Translations under genes and position numbers: made by a program
DNA from: Acinetobacter tianfuensis
GTDB taxonomy: Bacteria > Pseudomonadota > Gammaproteobacteria > Pseudomonadales > Moraxellaceae
Assembly (NCBI RefSeq): GCF_003611465.1
Contig: NZ_RAXV01000008.1
Coordinates: 1 to 64,000 of the forward strand
DNA: 64,000 nt
Direction of reading: 5' to 3'
The notes under the pieces: generated by a model
Database searches by the model: none
Told to the model about the DNA's origin: nothing
The model's input: the letters and a program-made list of their open reading frames with translations, nothing else
Shown here: positions 8,500 through 17,125 of the stretch, in pieces
Layout: each line of letters starts with the position of its first letter
Numbering within the stretch: position 1 is the stretch's first letter

Positions 8500-9429
8500 A
8501 TGTACTCGCCAGTTGAGTCCGAACAAGGATTTAATTTCAAGCCAGAGCTGCCAACCAGCTCAGCTTATTACCGTTTGCTGAAAAAGCTCCGCCGCCAAGT
8601 TGGTCATGCGATTCGTGATTTTAAAATGATCGAAGACGGTGACAAGGTAATGGTCTGTATTTCTGGCGGTAAAGACAGTTATACCTTGCTGGATATTTTG
8701 CTTCAGTTCCAGCGTATTGCGCCAATCAGCTTTGAAGTGGTTGCAGTTAACCTTGACCAAAAACAGCCAGGTTTCCCAGAAGAAGTACTGCCGCGTTATT
8801 TAGAAGAAAATAACATTCCGTATTATATCTTGGAAAAAGACACCTACAGTATTACGAAAAAACTGACACCTGAAGGCAAGACTTACTGTGCAGTATGTTC
8901 ACGTCTGCGCCGCGGCTCGCTTTACGGTTTTGCGCAAGAGATCGGTGCGACTAAAGTAGCTTTAGGTCATCACCGTGATGATATCTTGGCAACTTTCTTC
9001 TTGAATCTGTTCCATGGCGGCAGCCTAAAAGCGATGCCTCCGAAGCTGTTGTCTTCAGACAAAAAGAATATCTTGATTCGTCCGCTGGCGTATGTGGAAG
9101 AGAAAGACATTATTAAATATGCAGAAATGCGTAAGTTCCCAATTATTCCGTGTAACTTATGCGGATCGCAGGAAAACTTACAGCGCGCGATATTGAACGA
9201 TATGCTGCGTACTTGGGATAAAGAATATCCAAAACGTTTGCACAGTATTTTTGGCGCACTGCAAAATGTATCGCCATCGCAGCTGGCTGACCGTGAGCTG
9301 TTTGATTTTGAGGCGCTGGACAGCGAACGTGAGTTTGATTTCAAAAACGGCAGCTGCTCGACAGAGGAAGCTGCAGAAGGCGAAAGCAAGCGCATCAATA
9401 TGGTGAATTTGGGCTTTGCTGCAGAATAA
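8500..9429 (+). CDS. ttcA: tRNA 2-thiocytidine(32) synthetase TtcA
   Basis: TtcA uses ATP and an iron-sulfur cluster to insert sulfur at cytidine 32 of certain tRNAs. The 309-residue protein has the PP-loop SGGKDS at residues 55-60 and the two cysteine pairs of the cluster site, in [12 protein letters not shown] and in IPCNLCGSQ. Both are conserved in TtcA and separate it from TilS. The C-terminal tail after about residue 250 is acidic and variable. I use ATG 8500 ([10 protein letters not shown]); an in-frame TTG at 8464 would add 12 residues without support. The Shine-Dalgarno sequence is weak. A terminator follows directly. Confidence 0.94.
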   Translation: MYSPVESEQGFNFKPELPTSSAYYRLLKKLRRQVGHAIRDFKMIEDGDKVMVCISGGKDSYTLLDILLQFQRIAPISFEVVAVNLDQKQPGFPEEVLPRYLEENNIPYYILEKDTYSITKKLTPEGKTYCAVCSRLRRGSLYGFAQEIGATKVALGHHRDDILATFFLNLFHGGSLKAMPPKLLSSDKKNILIRPLAYVEEKDIIKYAEMRKFPIIPCNLCGSQENLQRAILNDMLRTWDKEYPKRLHSIFGALQNVSPSQLADRELFDFEALDSEREFDFKNGSCSTEEAAEGESKRINMVNLGFAAE

Positions 9430-9443
9430 GCTGTACAAGCTAT

Positions 9444-9476
9444 AAAAAAGCATCTGAATCATCAGATGCTTTTTTT
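9444..9476 (+). terminator. Intrinsic terminator of ttcA
   Basis: A-run, GCATCTGA stem with ATC loop, TCAGATGC and a run of seven T, 15 bases after the stop codon. Confidence 0.92.
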
Positions 9477-9652
9477 ATGTATTTGATTTTGTTTAAAGAT
9501 GTATAAAAAATATAAAAACTGAACGGTGCGTGCAAAATTCTTTAGCCATTTGCTAAGTGATCATGCTATAACAGGCAACAAGCAATAAGTGCTTCTTAAT
9601 GATGCCATCTGGATAGATGACACACAATGAACAAATAGATAGAGGTAAGAAC

Positions 9653-10036
9653 ATGCCGGCTTTTTTAACTGATGATTGGTTTTCAACTGTGGAAACTCTA
9701 ACTGCTCAAGCAGGTGATTTGAATTTGCCTCCTGCATTGTCAAGCCTAGCTATTAATTTAGTTGTAGCAGATGCTGCAGGCAATACTGAATTGTCTTTAG
9801 ATGGCGGCGCGATTAAGAAAGGCCTGTCTTCAGATGCAAAAACAACATTGAATATGGATGCAGAAACTTTACGTAAAGTATTCCTAGAGTTTGATATGGC
9901 TGCAGCAATGCAGGCATTTATGACAGGCAAAATAAAAGTTCAAGGCGATATGTCTCAGTTGATGGCGCTGCAAACTGCTAAGCCTAGCCAAGAACAAAAA
10001 GATTTGTTTAAGAAAGTGCTTGAGCACACAGCTTAA
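9653..10036 (+). CDS. SCP2 sterol-binding domain protein
   Basis: This is a small 127-residue single-domain protein. It shows the SCP2 pattern: a hydrophobic N-terminal helix, a beta segment (INLVVADAAGNTELSLDGGAIKKG), and the typical C-terminal run in which a lipid-binding helix ends in FMTGKIKVQGDMSQLMAL. Bacterial SCP2 proteins bind acyl-CoA or other lipids in a hydrophobic tunnel; the physiological ligand here is unknown. The ATG at 9653 is preceded by AGAGGTAAGAAC, a good ribosome-binding site, so the upstream in-frame ATG at 9617 is rejected. The gene stands alone with its own terminator. Confidence 0.85.
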   Translation: MPAFLTDDWFSTVETLTAQAGDLNLPPALSSLAINLVVADAAGNTELSLDGGAIKKGLSSDAKTTLNMDAETLRKVFLEFDMAAAMQAFMTGKIKVQGDMSQLMALQTAKPSQEQKDLFKKVLEHTA

Positions 10037-10045
10037 GGCCTACAT

Positions 10046-10081
10046 AAAAAAAAAGCTTACCTTTAGGTAAGCTTTTTTTTT
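10046..10081. terminator. Bidirectional intrinsic terminator
   Basis: A nine-base A-run, GCTTACC/GGTAAGC stem with a short TTTA loop, and a T-run lie between the convergent SCP2 and mltF-like genes. Confidence 0.92.
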
Positions 10082-10124
10082 ATGCCTTCAATTTTACAGT
10101 ACAGCCTAATTCAGTTTTGCTGTA

Positions 10125-11237
10125 TTAGATTTTCACCAGCTGCGGTGTCGTCTTAATATGCTCAACATAGGCGCGGATACGGGTCACGTATTGTACTGCT
10201 TGGCGATAACGGCCATTACTGGCTTTATTGTTATCTAAATAAGCATAAAGGTTCACCCATTTATTCGGGTTCTTGCCTTGCGACTGAATGCGCTTTTGGA
10301 TCTGGCTGACAGCGCCTGGCCCCATGTTGTAGGCTACGAGAGCATACCAGTTGCGGTCAGGCAGCGGGATATGCGCATAGCGGCTCAGCATTTGATCATA
10401 ATACTTAGCGCCGCCCTGAATGCTCTGAGCTGGATCTGTACGGTTGCTGACCCCCATTGCTTTTGCAGTGCTGTTGGTCAGCATCATAATGCCGCGCACG
10501 CCAGTAGGCGATACCGAATTAGGTTTCAGGTATGACTCTTGATAGCCGATAGCGGCCAATAAATGCCAATCTAAATCATACTTTTGAGCTGTTGATTTAA
10601 AGCTGGCTTTATAAATAGGCATACGGTTGCTGAGATCACGCTGGATAGAATCCCAAGATTCTTGCTTAACAACATTGCGGTTATAGAATGATGCTAACTT
10701 TTGCAGTGTGCCTGCTTGTTTTGCACGGCAGATGTAACCGCTGGCAGTATCGCTTAATGGGTCATTTGCAGATTTAAACACCCAGTTTAAATCACTGCTG
10801 AGACCATTTTTTTGCATAGAAACTGTTTCGCCGCATGTTGCAGAGAAAGAAGTCAGCTGTTTGGCTTCGATGCTGCTGATGCTGGCAGTTGTCATCGCAA
10901 AGTTCGCTTTGCCTTGCTGGACCATTTCTAGCGCTGCTGCGTTGTCTTTTACCGTTTTAAACTCTAAACGTACTTTCAGGCTATCAGCGTAGTTGCGCAC
11001 TAAGTCATAGCCGAAGCCATGCTTAATTTGCCCGTCTTGGAATACGGTGGTTGGGTTTGCAACAGAAACCACAACTAATTTGCTGCTGTTGACTACACTG
11101 TCAAACTGATGTGCAGTTTTGCTGGCACTGATGCTATGCAATGGGATGAATGCGGTGCTGAGTGCTAGCGTTTTAAGAGAGAGAGAAAAAAATGAGTTAA
11201 GGCAAAGCCTCGACCCAGAAGTTGAACTGCTGTGCAT
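10125..11237 (-). CDS. mltF: MltF-like lytic transglycosylase with solute-binding-like domain
   Basis: The protein has two domains. Residues ~50-190 are a reduced periplasmic solute-binding (SBP_bac_3) domain (VFQDGQIKHGFGYDLVRNYA). Residues ~200-360 are an SLT domain with the catalytic Glu in GYQESYLKPNS, then GVRGIMML and VAYNMGPGAV. This order is characteristic of MltF, whose regulatory domain senses cell-wall fragments. At 370 residues it is much shorter than E. coli MltF (about 518), mainly in the first domain, so regulation may differ. The N-terminus is a signal sequence without a clear lipobox, suggesting a soluble or signal-anchored form. GGAGACAAC precedes the ATG at 11237. It degrades peptidoglycan to 1,6-anhydromuropeptides. 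Confidence 0.82.
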   Translation of the reverse strand: MHSSSTSGSRLCLNSFFSLSLKTLALSTAFIPLHSISASKTAHQFDSVVNSSKLVVVSVANPTTVFQDGQIKHGFGYDLVRNYADSLKVRLEFKTVKDNAAALEMVQQGKANFAMTTASISSIEAKQLTSFSATCGETVSMQKNGLSSDLNWVFKSANDPLSDTASGYICRAKQAGTLQKLASFYNRNVVKQESWDSIQRDLSNRMPIYKASFKSTAQKYDLDWHLLAAIGYQESYLKPNSVSPTGVRGIMMLTNSTAKAMGVSNRTDPAQSIQGGAKYYDQMLSRYAHIPLPDRNWYALVAYNMGPGAVSQIQKRIQSQGKNPNKWVNLYAYLDNNKASNGRYRQAVQYVTRIRAYVEHIKTTPQLVKI

Positions 11238-11870
11238 GTTGTCTCCGCTACACGTAATTTATGCCCTAAAAAGTAAAAAGCGCAGTGCTCTAGACTTTCT
11301 AAAAGTTTGATAAATTCAATAAGGGGTGGGCAGTCATGAACGTCATTCAAAATGACTTTGGAAATTGGGAAATATGTAGAAAAACTACATTGGTTAAAAA
11401 ACAGACTGAATTAAAAGATGTGCGAATAATAGAGATGAAAAAAACGATTGTCAAACTTTGTGCGTAATTTATTACTTTTTTGTGACATAAGGTAATGTTT
11501 TTATTGGAAAATTTATTTTATATAGTTTTTGTGTGCAGGAAAACGGTCAGAAACACAGGTTTTATGTAACTGTTTTGATCAATTGTTAAGCTTTTTTTAT
11601 GCAAGAAAAACTTAGCAAATCGAATAATGAGCGAAGTTTTTAGCCATGATTTATAGCTGAATTTTTAAATATTTTTATTGCTAAAAACGATTAATTTAAT
11701 CGTTAAAATATATTAATGGTTTTTTAATAGGGATATTGGGAGGGTACGCTGTGAACCGCGTGTCACGGCTTTTTCGTGGAATTTAAGCATTATTTTTATA
11801 CAGTATTCTGAAATGCTGTTTGTTTGTTAAATAGGCAATAGTTGCTTGCGGGTAAATTACGATTTCTCTT
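11238..11870. other. AT-rich intergenic region upstream of mltF
   Basis: Between the 5' end of mltF and the 3' end of greB (both on the minus strand) lie 633 bases of very AT-rich DNA. I find no convincing reading frame with a ribosome-binding site. The only GC-rich patch is near 11745-11785 (around ACCGCGTGTCACGG). It is followed by T-rich sequence but gives only a weak hairpin. A small RNA is possible but not shown. Confidence 0.5.
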
Positions 11871-12353
11871 TTAGGTTTTAGGCTGCTGATATTGAATATG
11901 GGTGATATACCAATTTTTTTTGCCGCTGGGGGTAACTACAAAAATTTCATCATCTATAGATTTACCTAGACACGCTTTTGCTATAGGTGACTGGAGTGAA
12001 ATATAGTCTTTGCGTCCATAAATTTCTTCATCTCCTACGATTCGGAACTGAATAGTTGTGCCTTCGTCATTTTCTAATGTTATCCAAGCGCCAAAATATG
12101 CTTTGCCATCTTGTTCAGGGCTGTATTCTACTTTATATGCCACTTCAAAAAGCTTAGTTAAAAAGCGGATTCTGCGGTCTATTTCGCGCAGTTTTCTTTT
12201 ATTGTAATGGTAATCTGCGTTTTCTGACCGGTCGCCGAGGCTGGCAGCCCACGATACAATTTTGGTAATTTCAGGGCGTTCCTTGCGCACGAGGTCATTC
12301 AGTTCATCTTGCAGGCGCTGATATCCTTCAGCGGTCAATAATTTACGGTTCAA
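11871..12353 (-). CDS. greB: Transcription elongation factor GreB
   Basis: GreB enters the secondary channel of RNA polymerase and stimulates cleavage of backtracked RNA. From the chosen start the protein has 160 residues, the normal length. It shows the N-terminal coiled coil with WAASLGDRSENADY, whose acidic tip coordinates the catalytic Mg2+, followed by KRKLREIDRRIRFL and the FKBP-like C-terminal domain (FGAWITLEND, GRKDYISLQSPIAKA). The start is a TTG at 12353 preceded by GGAGAG eight bases upstream. The frame stays open for another 77 codons upstream, but that stretch has no family similarity. The neighbours are unrelated, with long non-coding stretches on both sides. Confidence 0.92.
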   Translation of the reverse strand: MNRKLLTAEGYQRLQDELNDLVRKERPEITKIVSWAASLGDRSENADYHYNKRKLREIDRRIRFLTKLFEVAYKVEYSPEQDGKAYFGAWITLENDEGTTIQFRIVGDEEIYGRKDYISLQSPIAKACLGKSIDDEIFVVTPSGKKNWYITHIQYQQPKT

Positions 12354-13058
12354 AAAAGCTCTCCACAGCCTATGAGTGTATCTGCATATGAACTCTATAT
12401 GTGAATAGGCCATAACTTCAAGTGCTTTTAAACAGAGACCGCGATTCAGCTGTATGAGGCAGAAGCTTTGCTGTCTCAATTTATTTCTGAAGCTGTATTT
12501 ATTTCGATTATATTGAATAGATTCCTTTAGAAATAAGAACTTATTTTTCATGAGCATTTTGATATGTGTTCGATAAGGCGGCACAGGCTTAAAACGTTGT
12601 CCAGCAGCCCTCAGTTATCAATCAAGTCTTTGAAATGTTAGTTAACTCTGTCTTTTTGTCATTCTGCAAGCTTTTAAATGCAGCATTTGTTATCGCTGTT
12701 TGAGTTGCGCAAGGAGTTGAGTTTGCATGAAGATGCTGCTGAAAAAATGGGGGGAATGGGTCTTTTACTGATCTCTATCGTGCTTGGCAATGAGGTGCAG
12801 ATGAAAAGACAAATGGTTTAATCAGCGCCTAGATAAATGGGCCGTAATTTGTATAGCTATATAGGTGTGTATATTTCAGAAATTAGTCAATGTTTGAATC
12901 ATCATCTAAGTACAAGGTTTAGCTTGAAAAGTTTGAGTTAGGCCGTGGCAGCAACATGCTATTGCACTTTAAATATTGCTCTAAGGCTTTTAAAAAGAGT
13001 CAATTGCATACTTTTTAAGTAAACAGCAGATCTAGGCTTTAAAAATGACGAAAAAGAT
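12354..13058. other. Non-coding region between greB and tRNA-Ser
   Basis: This is a stretch of about 700 bases. It includes a 231-base open extension upstream of the greB TTG start, which reads as basic, cysteine-containing nonsense with no ribosome-binding site at its ATG. The rest (12585-13058) has stops in all frames and no strong hairpin. The greB promoter must lie here. Nothing else is supported. Confidence 0.55.
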
Positions 13059-13087
13059 TTGCCATTCTGTAGGAATATTTATATTAT
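13059..13087 (+). promoter_or_regulatory. Promoter of tRNA-Ser
   Basis: TTGCCA at 13059-13064, a 17-base spacer and TATTAT at 13082-13087 form a strong sigma70 promoter. It ends about ten bases before the mature tRNA, so the transcript starts just upstream of the 5' end. Confidence 0.75.
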
Positions 13088-13096
13088 AGCGGCCAT

Positions 13097-13187
13097 GGAA
13101 GCGTGGCAGAGCGGTTTAATGCACCGGTCTTGAAAACCGACGAGGGCTTATACCCCTCCGTGAGTTCGAATCTCACCGCTTCCGCCA
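13097..13187 (+). tRNA. tRNA-Ser (anticodon UGA)
   Basis: This 91-base class II tRNA has the acceptor pair GGAAGCG/CGCTTCC, D arm, and anticodon stem CGGTC/AACCG-type with loop TTGAAAA giving anticodon TGA. It has a long variable arm (GAGGGCTTATACCCCTC) and the T arm GTGAG TTCGAAT CTCAC. Discriminator G and CCA are encoded. The long variable arm confirms serine. It decodes UCA and, by wobble, related serine codons. It stands alone between a strong promoter and a terminator. Confidence 0.98.
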
Positions 13188-13198
13188 AATTTTGAATT

Positions 13199-13227
13199 AA
13201 GCTCTTGTATTTACAAGGGCTTTTTTC
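13199..13227 (+). terminator. Terminator of tRNA-Ser
   Basis: AAGCTCTTG and CAAGGGCTT pair (one T-G wobble) around a six-base AT loop and are followed by a T-run, 12 bases after the CCA end. Confidence 0.85.
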
Positions 13228-13699
13228 TTGTCTGTATATTTATCCTGTCTTCTAAAAAATCAATTATTATTTAGCAAATTTTTGTGTGAGTCTTATCTGT
13301 AAAGGGCAGATTAATCCAGTGCTGTATTAATCATGCAATGGATTAGTATTTTGCTTGGCCTGTATTATTTTTATTTAATCAATTGAACTGTTCGTATATC
13401 ACCAAAAATCAAAAAAGACTTTTGTAAAGTTAGAGAGCTGCTGAGCTTAAATGTGCTGTGAAAACTGCATTTTGTGATGATAGAGCAGCGGTGATAAACG
13501 CCGAAAAGAGAATATTGCTCCGCCAGTTTTCAAAAAATATTTGGGCCAATGGCTGCAAGATAAATAAACCTTGATTTGGGGCGCTGCATCACTGCTAAAG
13601 CTGCATAACCCTCTTTTGGATAGGAGAGTTATGTGGCTGAACATAGTCACATCACAGTCAAAGCGTTATGATAGCGGCATTACTGTTTTGGAATGCGCT
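13228..13699. other. Intergenic region upstream of pdxB
   Basis: This is an AT-rich leader of about 470 bases between the tRNA terminator and pdxB. I see no RNA family, no supported open frame and no strong palindrome. It presumably carries the pdxB-epmA promoter. Confidence 0.5.
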
Positions 13700-14767
13700 A
13701 TGAAAATCGTTGCAGATGAAAATCTGGCATTTACAGATTATTTTTTCAAAGATTTTGGTGAAATACATCAGGCTGCGGGGCGTACCTTAACGCATGCAGA
13801 CGTGCAGGATGCAAATGCATTGTTGGTGCGGTCAGTAACGAAAGTCAATGAGGAACTGATTACAGGCACAGCTCTAGAGTTTGTCGGCAGCGCAACGATT
13901 GGAACAGATCATTTGGATATTTCTGCTTTAGAGAGGCAGGGTATTGCGTGGTCAAATGCAGCAGGCTGTAATGCCCAAGCTGTTGCAGAATACGTGATTA
14001 CGGCTTTATTGAAGCTGCAGCCTGAATTGATCGATGCAAATGGGCAATTTACGCTAGGGGTTGTCGGGTTAGGAAATGTAGGTGCCCGTTTGGCTTATAT
14101 GGCGAAATTATTGGGCTGGAACGTTATTGGTTTTGATCCATTCGTTCAGCATAATCATATTCAGCAAGTTGAGTTTGCAGCATTATTAAAGTCAGCTGAT
14201 GCGGTGACAACACATGTTCCATTAACCCAAACAGGCAAGTATCCAACACATCATCTCATTAATGCGGGCGCTTTGGCTTTAATGAAGCCGGAAGCGATTT
14301 TAATTAATTCTGCGCGCGGTCCTGTGGTGGAAGAGGCTGCGCTTATTGCAGATATTCAAAACACACAGCGTAAAGTTGTATTAGATGTTTTTGAGCATGA
14401 GCCTGAAATTTCACAGCAATTGCTCGATTTGGTCAGTATTGTGACACCTCATATCGCAGGCTATAGTCTGGAAGGCAAAGCACGCGGTACACAAATGATT
14501 TATGAGGCATTTTGCAAAAATTTTGCTCATACGGCGCATAAAAGGTTTGAGAGCCAGCTGCCTGCATGTGATCAATATTTCTATGGCAATGATATTAAAA
14601 AAACGCTGAAACAGCATCTTTGTAAAATTTACGATATTGCTCGTGATGATGCCAATTTAAGAGCGACCTTAAAAGATGCAAAAGTTGATCAAAAAGCATT
14701 TGATCATTTACGTAAAACTTATCCCTTGCGCCGTGAATGGGCTGCACATGGCGGGCCAAAAGCATGA
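13700..14767 (+). CDS. pdxB: 4-phosphoerythronate dehydrogenase PdxB
   Basis: PdxB oxidises 4-phospho-D-erythronate, the second step of DXP-dependent pyridoxal phosphate synthesis. The 355-residue protein begins MKIVADEN like the family and carries ALLVRSVTKVNEELI. Its NAD-binding glycine motif is GVVGLGNVGARLA, and the D-2-hydroxyacid dehydrogenase signatures INSARGPVV, the EHEPE segment and HIAGYSLEGKARGT hold the catalytic Arg, Glu and His. The last three segments, with the DUF3410-type dimerisation tail, distinguish PdxB from SerA. ATG 13700 is used because it matches the family N-terminus; the frame is open upstream. The stop overlaps the epmA start by four bases, so the two genes are translationally coupled. 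Confidence 0.95.
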   Translation: MKIVADENLAFTDYFFKDFGEIHQAAGRTLTHADVQDANALLVRSVTKVNEELITGTALEFVGSATIGTDHLDISALERQGIAWSNAAGCNAQAVAEYVITALLKLQPELIDANGQFTLGVVGLGNVGARLAYMAKLLGWNVIGFDPFVQHNHIQQVEFAALLKSADAVTTHVPLTQTGKYPTHHLINAGALALMKPEAILINSARGPVVEEAALIADIQNTQRKVVLDVFEHEPEISQQLLDLVSIVTPHIAGYSLEGKARGTQMIYEAFCKNFAHTAHKRFESQLPACDQYFYGNDIKKTLKQHLCKIYDIARDDANLRATLKDAKVDQKAFDHLRKTYPLRREWAAHGGPKA

Positions 14768-15747
14768 GTCAGTCAGTATTGAATTTTCAGCCGACCTGCA
14801 GTTTAGATGCAATGCGCGCACGGGCAAAAATGTATGCGCAAATCCGTCAGTTTTTTGCTGAACGCGATGTTTTAGAAGTTGAAACACCCGTTTTATCGCA
14901 GGCGGGTGTGACAGATGTTTATTTATCTTCTGTTCAGGCGCAGCGTCATGTACTGGGTAAAAAACAGACGCATTATTTACAGACTTCACCTGAGTTTGCA
15001 ATGAAACGCCTGCTTGCCAGCGGCAGCGGCCCAATCTATCAAATTTGCAAAGTATTCCGTGATGATGAACATGGGCGTAAGCACAACAGTGAATTTACGA
15101 TGCTGGAATGGTATCGGCCGGCATTTTCACTCAAAGACCTAATGTTGGAGGTTACGGATTTATTGAATGCGGTGCTGGCGCAGCGCTTTGGTGAAGTACG
15201 TCCAACCATTTACAGTTATAAACATGCGTTTATGGACCGTTTGGATCTAAATCCGCTGAAAGCGACATTAGCCGAATTGAAGGAGGCTTGCCGCCGTGTA
15301 GGTCTGAGTCTAGATTTAGGTGATGACCGTCTGGGCTATATCGACTTGCTGTTTTCTCATGTGGTTGAGCCGAGCCTTGGTTTTGATACGCCTGTGTTTT
15401 TAACAGATTTTCCGCCTGAATTGGCATCATTGGCTAAAACGCGTATAGATGATGACGGTGAGTTAGTTGCAGCACGATTTGAGCTTTATATCGAAGGTTT
15501 GGAGCTTGCAAATGCTTATGATGAGCTGATAGATGCAGATGTGCTGCGCAGCCGCTTTGAGGCGGATAATCGTGAGCGTGAGAAGCTTGGTTTACACGTG
15601 ATGCCGATTGATGAGTATTTACTTGCAGCTTTGCCAAATATGCCTGAATGTTCGGGTATTGCATTAGGGATTGACCGCTTATTAATGGTGGTTTCTGAAC
15701 AAATGCATTTGGAAAAAGTGATTTGTTTTCCAGCTGATGTGTCATAA
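14764..15747 (+). CDS. epmA: Elongation factor P lysyltransferase EpmA (PoxA/GenX)
   Basis: EpmA is a truncated class II lysyl-tRNA synthetase paralogue that attaches beta-lysine to elongation factor P rather than to tRNA. The 327-residue protein lacks the anticodon-binding OB domain and consists only of the catalytic core. Motif 2 is visible as QICKVFRDDEHGRKHNSEFTM-like sequence, and motif 3 as SGIALGIDRLLM near the C-terminus. LQTSPEFAMKRLL and MLEWYRP are typical of this group. ATG 14764 overlaps the pdxB stop. The epmB and efp genes are not in the window. The substrate assignment is from family knowledge. Confidence 0.94.
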   Translation: MSQSVLNFQPTCSLDAMRARAKMYAQIRQFFAERDVLEVETPVLSQAGVTDVYLSSVQAQRHVLGKKQTHYLQTSPEFAMKRLLASGSGPIYQICKVFRDDEHGRKHNSEFTMLEWYRPAFSLKDLMLEVTDLLNAVLAQRFGEVRPTIYSYKHAFMDRLDLNPLKATLAELKEACRRVGLSLDLGDDRLGYIDLLFSHVVEPSLGFDTPVFLTDFPPELASLAKTRIDDDGELVAARFELYIEGLELANAYDELIDADVLRSRFEADNREREKLGLHVMPIDEYLLAALPNMPECSGIALGIDRLLMVVSEQMHLEKVICFPADVS

Positions 15748-15770
15748 ATTTAAATAAATGACGCAGCAAT

Positions 15771-15800
15771 AAAAAAAGCGCCTAAATCGGCGCTTTTTTT
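15771..15800. terminator. Bidirectional intrinsic terminator
   Basis: A-run, GCGCC/GGCGC stem with TAAAT loop, and a T-run between convergent epmA and cca. Confidence 0.92.
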
Positions 15801-15808
15801 ATTCTTGC

Positions 15809-17044
15809 TTAAGATTGAAGCTGGGGCTGTTTTGCTTTCAGCTCTTCAATTGCCTTGATGCGGCGCTGGATGAGCATTTCACCAATATCAGGGCCTTGCA
15901 CATCTGGCGGCAAATCTTGTGCTTTAATACTGCGCACTACTTGCATCGCATCAAGTACATATTGCGCTTGAGGATATTCACGATTTTCTAGGCCTAAACG
16001 GCCGCGTGAATCGCATTCACAGGCTTGAACAAAGGCTTCTACACGTTCAGGACGGCGCAGCACATCTAAGCGCTGCAGCAAACGCCAAAGAGTTCCCGGC
16101 TTTAAGGTTAGCGCTTGATGGCATTTCAAATGCTCTTTACATACAGCGAGTGCCAGCTGTTTAGTGTAGGTTGGCACTTTTAGACGTTCGCAAACTTCAG
16201 TCACAGGCTTCAGGCCGCGTTCTTCATGCATAATATGGCGCGGCCATTCTTCTTGCGGAGTCAATGCTTTGCCTAAGTCATGCAGCAATACGGCTAAGCG
16301 CACATCCAGTGAGCAGTTCGCGCGGCAAGCTTGCTGTAAAGACATCATGGTATGAATGCCGCAGTCAATTTCCGGATGGTATTCAGGACGCTGCGGAATG
16401 CCATACAAGGCATCCAGTTCTGGAAATAATACTTTTAACGCGCCGCATGAACGAAGTACTTCAAAATATTCATCAGCATGATCTTCCATGAGCGCGCGTG
16501 AAGTTTCTTTCCATACACGCTCAGGTGTCAGCGCTTGAAGTTCACCGGAATCTGCCAGCTGCCGCATCAGATCCAGCGTTTCTGGCGCTACAGTAAAATC
16601 AAGGGCTTTGTAACGGGCAGCAAAACGGGCAATACGCAATACACGTAAGGGGTCTTCAACAAAAGCATCTGAAACATGGCGCAGGATTTTATCCTGTAAA
16701 TCTTTTTGACCCTGATAGGGATCATAAATATTACCGTCACAGTCCATGGCAATTGCATTGATTGTCAGGTCGCGGCGGATCAAGTCCTGCTCAAGGGTGA
16801 CGCTGGTATCGGTGTAGAATTCAAAACCGTGATAACCGTGACCGGATTTGCGTTCGGTACGCGCTAAAGCGTACTCATCTTTGGTCTCTGGATGTAAAAA
16901 AACTGGAAAATCTTTACCCACAGGCTGGTAGCCTTGGGCAAGCAGCTGCTCAGGCGTTGCGCCAACAACAACATAATCTTTTTCGTGATAGGGGTAACCG
17001 AGCAGCTGATCGCGCACAGCACCACCTACTAAATAAACTTGCAT
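15809..17044 (-). CDS. cca: Multifunctional CCA-adding tRNA nucleotidyltransferase
   Basis: The enzyme adds or repairs the 3' CCA of tRNAs. This 411-residue class II nucleotidyltransferase starts with VYLVGGAVRDQLLG and the metal-binding acidic pair in HEKDYVVVG. It continues through RRDLTINAIAMD and the ERVWKE neck, and has a C-terminal HD phosphohydrolase domain with LLHDLGKAL (about residue 245). The HD domain is typical of the gammaproteobacterial bifunctional form with phosphatase and phosphodiesterase activities. ATG 17044 is chosen for the AGAGG seven bases upstream. That ribosome-binding site lies inside a strong hairpin (17048-17092), which also looks like the terminator of maeB, so translation or transcription of cca may be restrained. 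Confidence 0.95.
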   Translation of the reverse strand: MQVYLVGGAVRDQLLGYPYHEKDYVVVGATPEQLLAQGYQPVGKDFPVFLHPETKDEYALARTERKSGHGYHGFEFYTDTSVTLEQDLIRRDLTINAIAMDCDGNIYDPYQGQKDLQDKILRHVSDAFVEDPLRVLRIARFAARYKALDFTVAPETLDLMRQLADSGELQALTPERVWKETSRALMEDHADEYFEVLRSCGALKVLFPELDALYGIPQRPEYHPEIDCGIHTMMSLQQACRANCSLDVRLAVLLHDLGKALTPQEEWPRHIMHEERGLKPVTEVCERLKVPTYTKQLALAVCKEHLKCHQALTLKPGTLWRLLQRLDVLRRPERVEAFVQACECDSRGRLGLENREYPQAQYVLDAMQVVRSIKAQDLPPDVQGPDIGEMLIQRRIKAIEELKAKQPQLQS

Positions 17045-17047
17045 GAA

Positions 17048-17092
17048 AAAACCTCTATTCTTGCAGTCATCATGCAACAGAATAGAGGTTTT
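17048..17092 (-). terminator. maeB terminator hairpin that includes the cca ribosome-binding site
   Basis: On the minus strand a 13-bp perfect stem (AAAACCTCTATTC with GAATAGAGGTTTT) is topped by a TTGCA/TGCAA pair and followed by six T. It lies 30 bases after the maeB stop, as an intrinsic terminator should. The 3' arm contains AGAGG, the Shine-Dalgarno of cca, and the T-run ends one base before the cca ATG. Confidence 0.8.
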
Positions 17093-17125
17093 CTCAAGTC
17101 ACAAAGTTGGATTCAGCTGGCTAAA

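Noticed and set aside
12354-12584. N-terminal extension of GreB by 77 residues
   Set aside because: No similarity to GreB, no ribosome-binding site at the distal ATG, and a good one before the TTG at 12353.
13447-13650. A 67-codon minus-strand frame upstream of pdxB
   Set aside because: Lies in the pdxB leader, has no ribosome-binding site or terminator, and its sequence shows no domain pattern.
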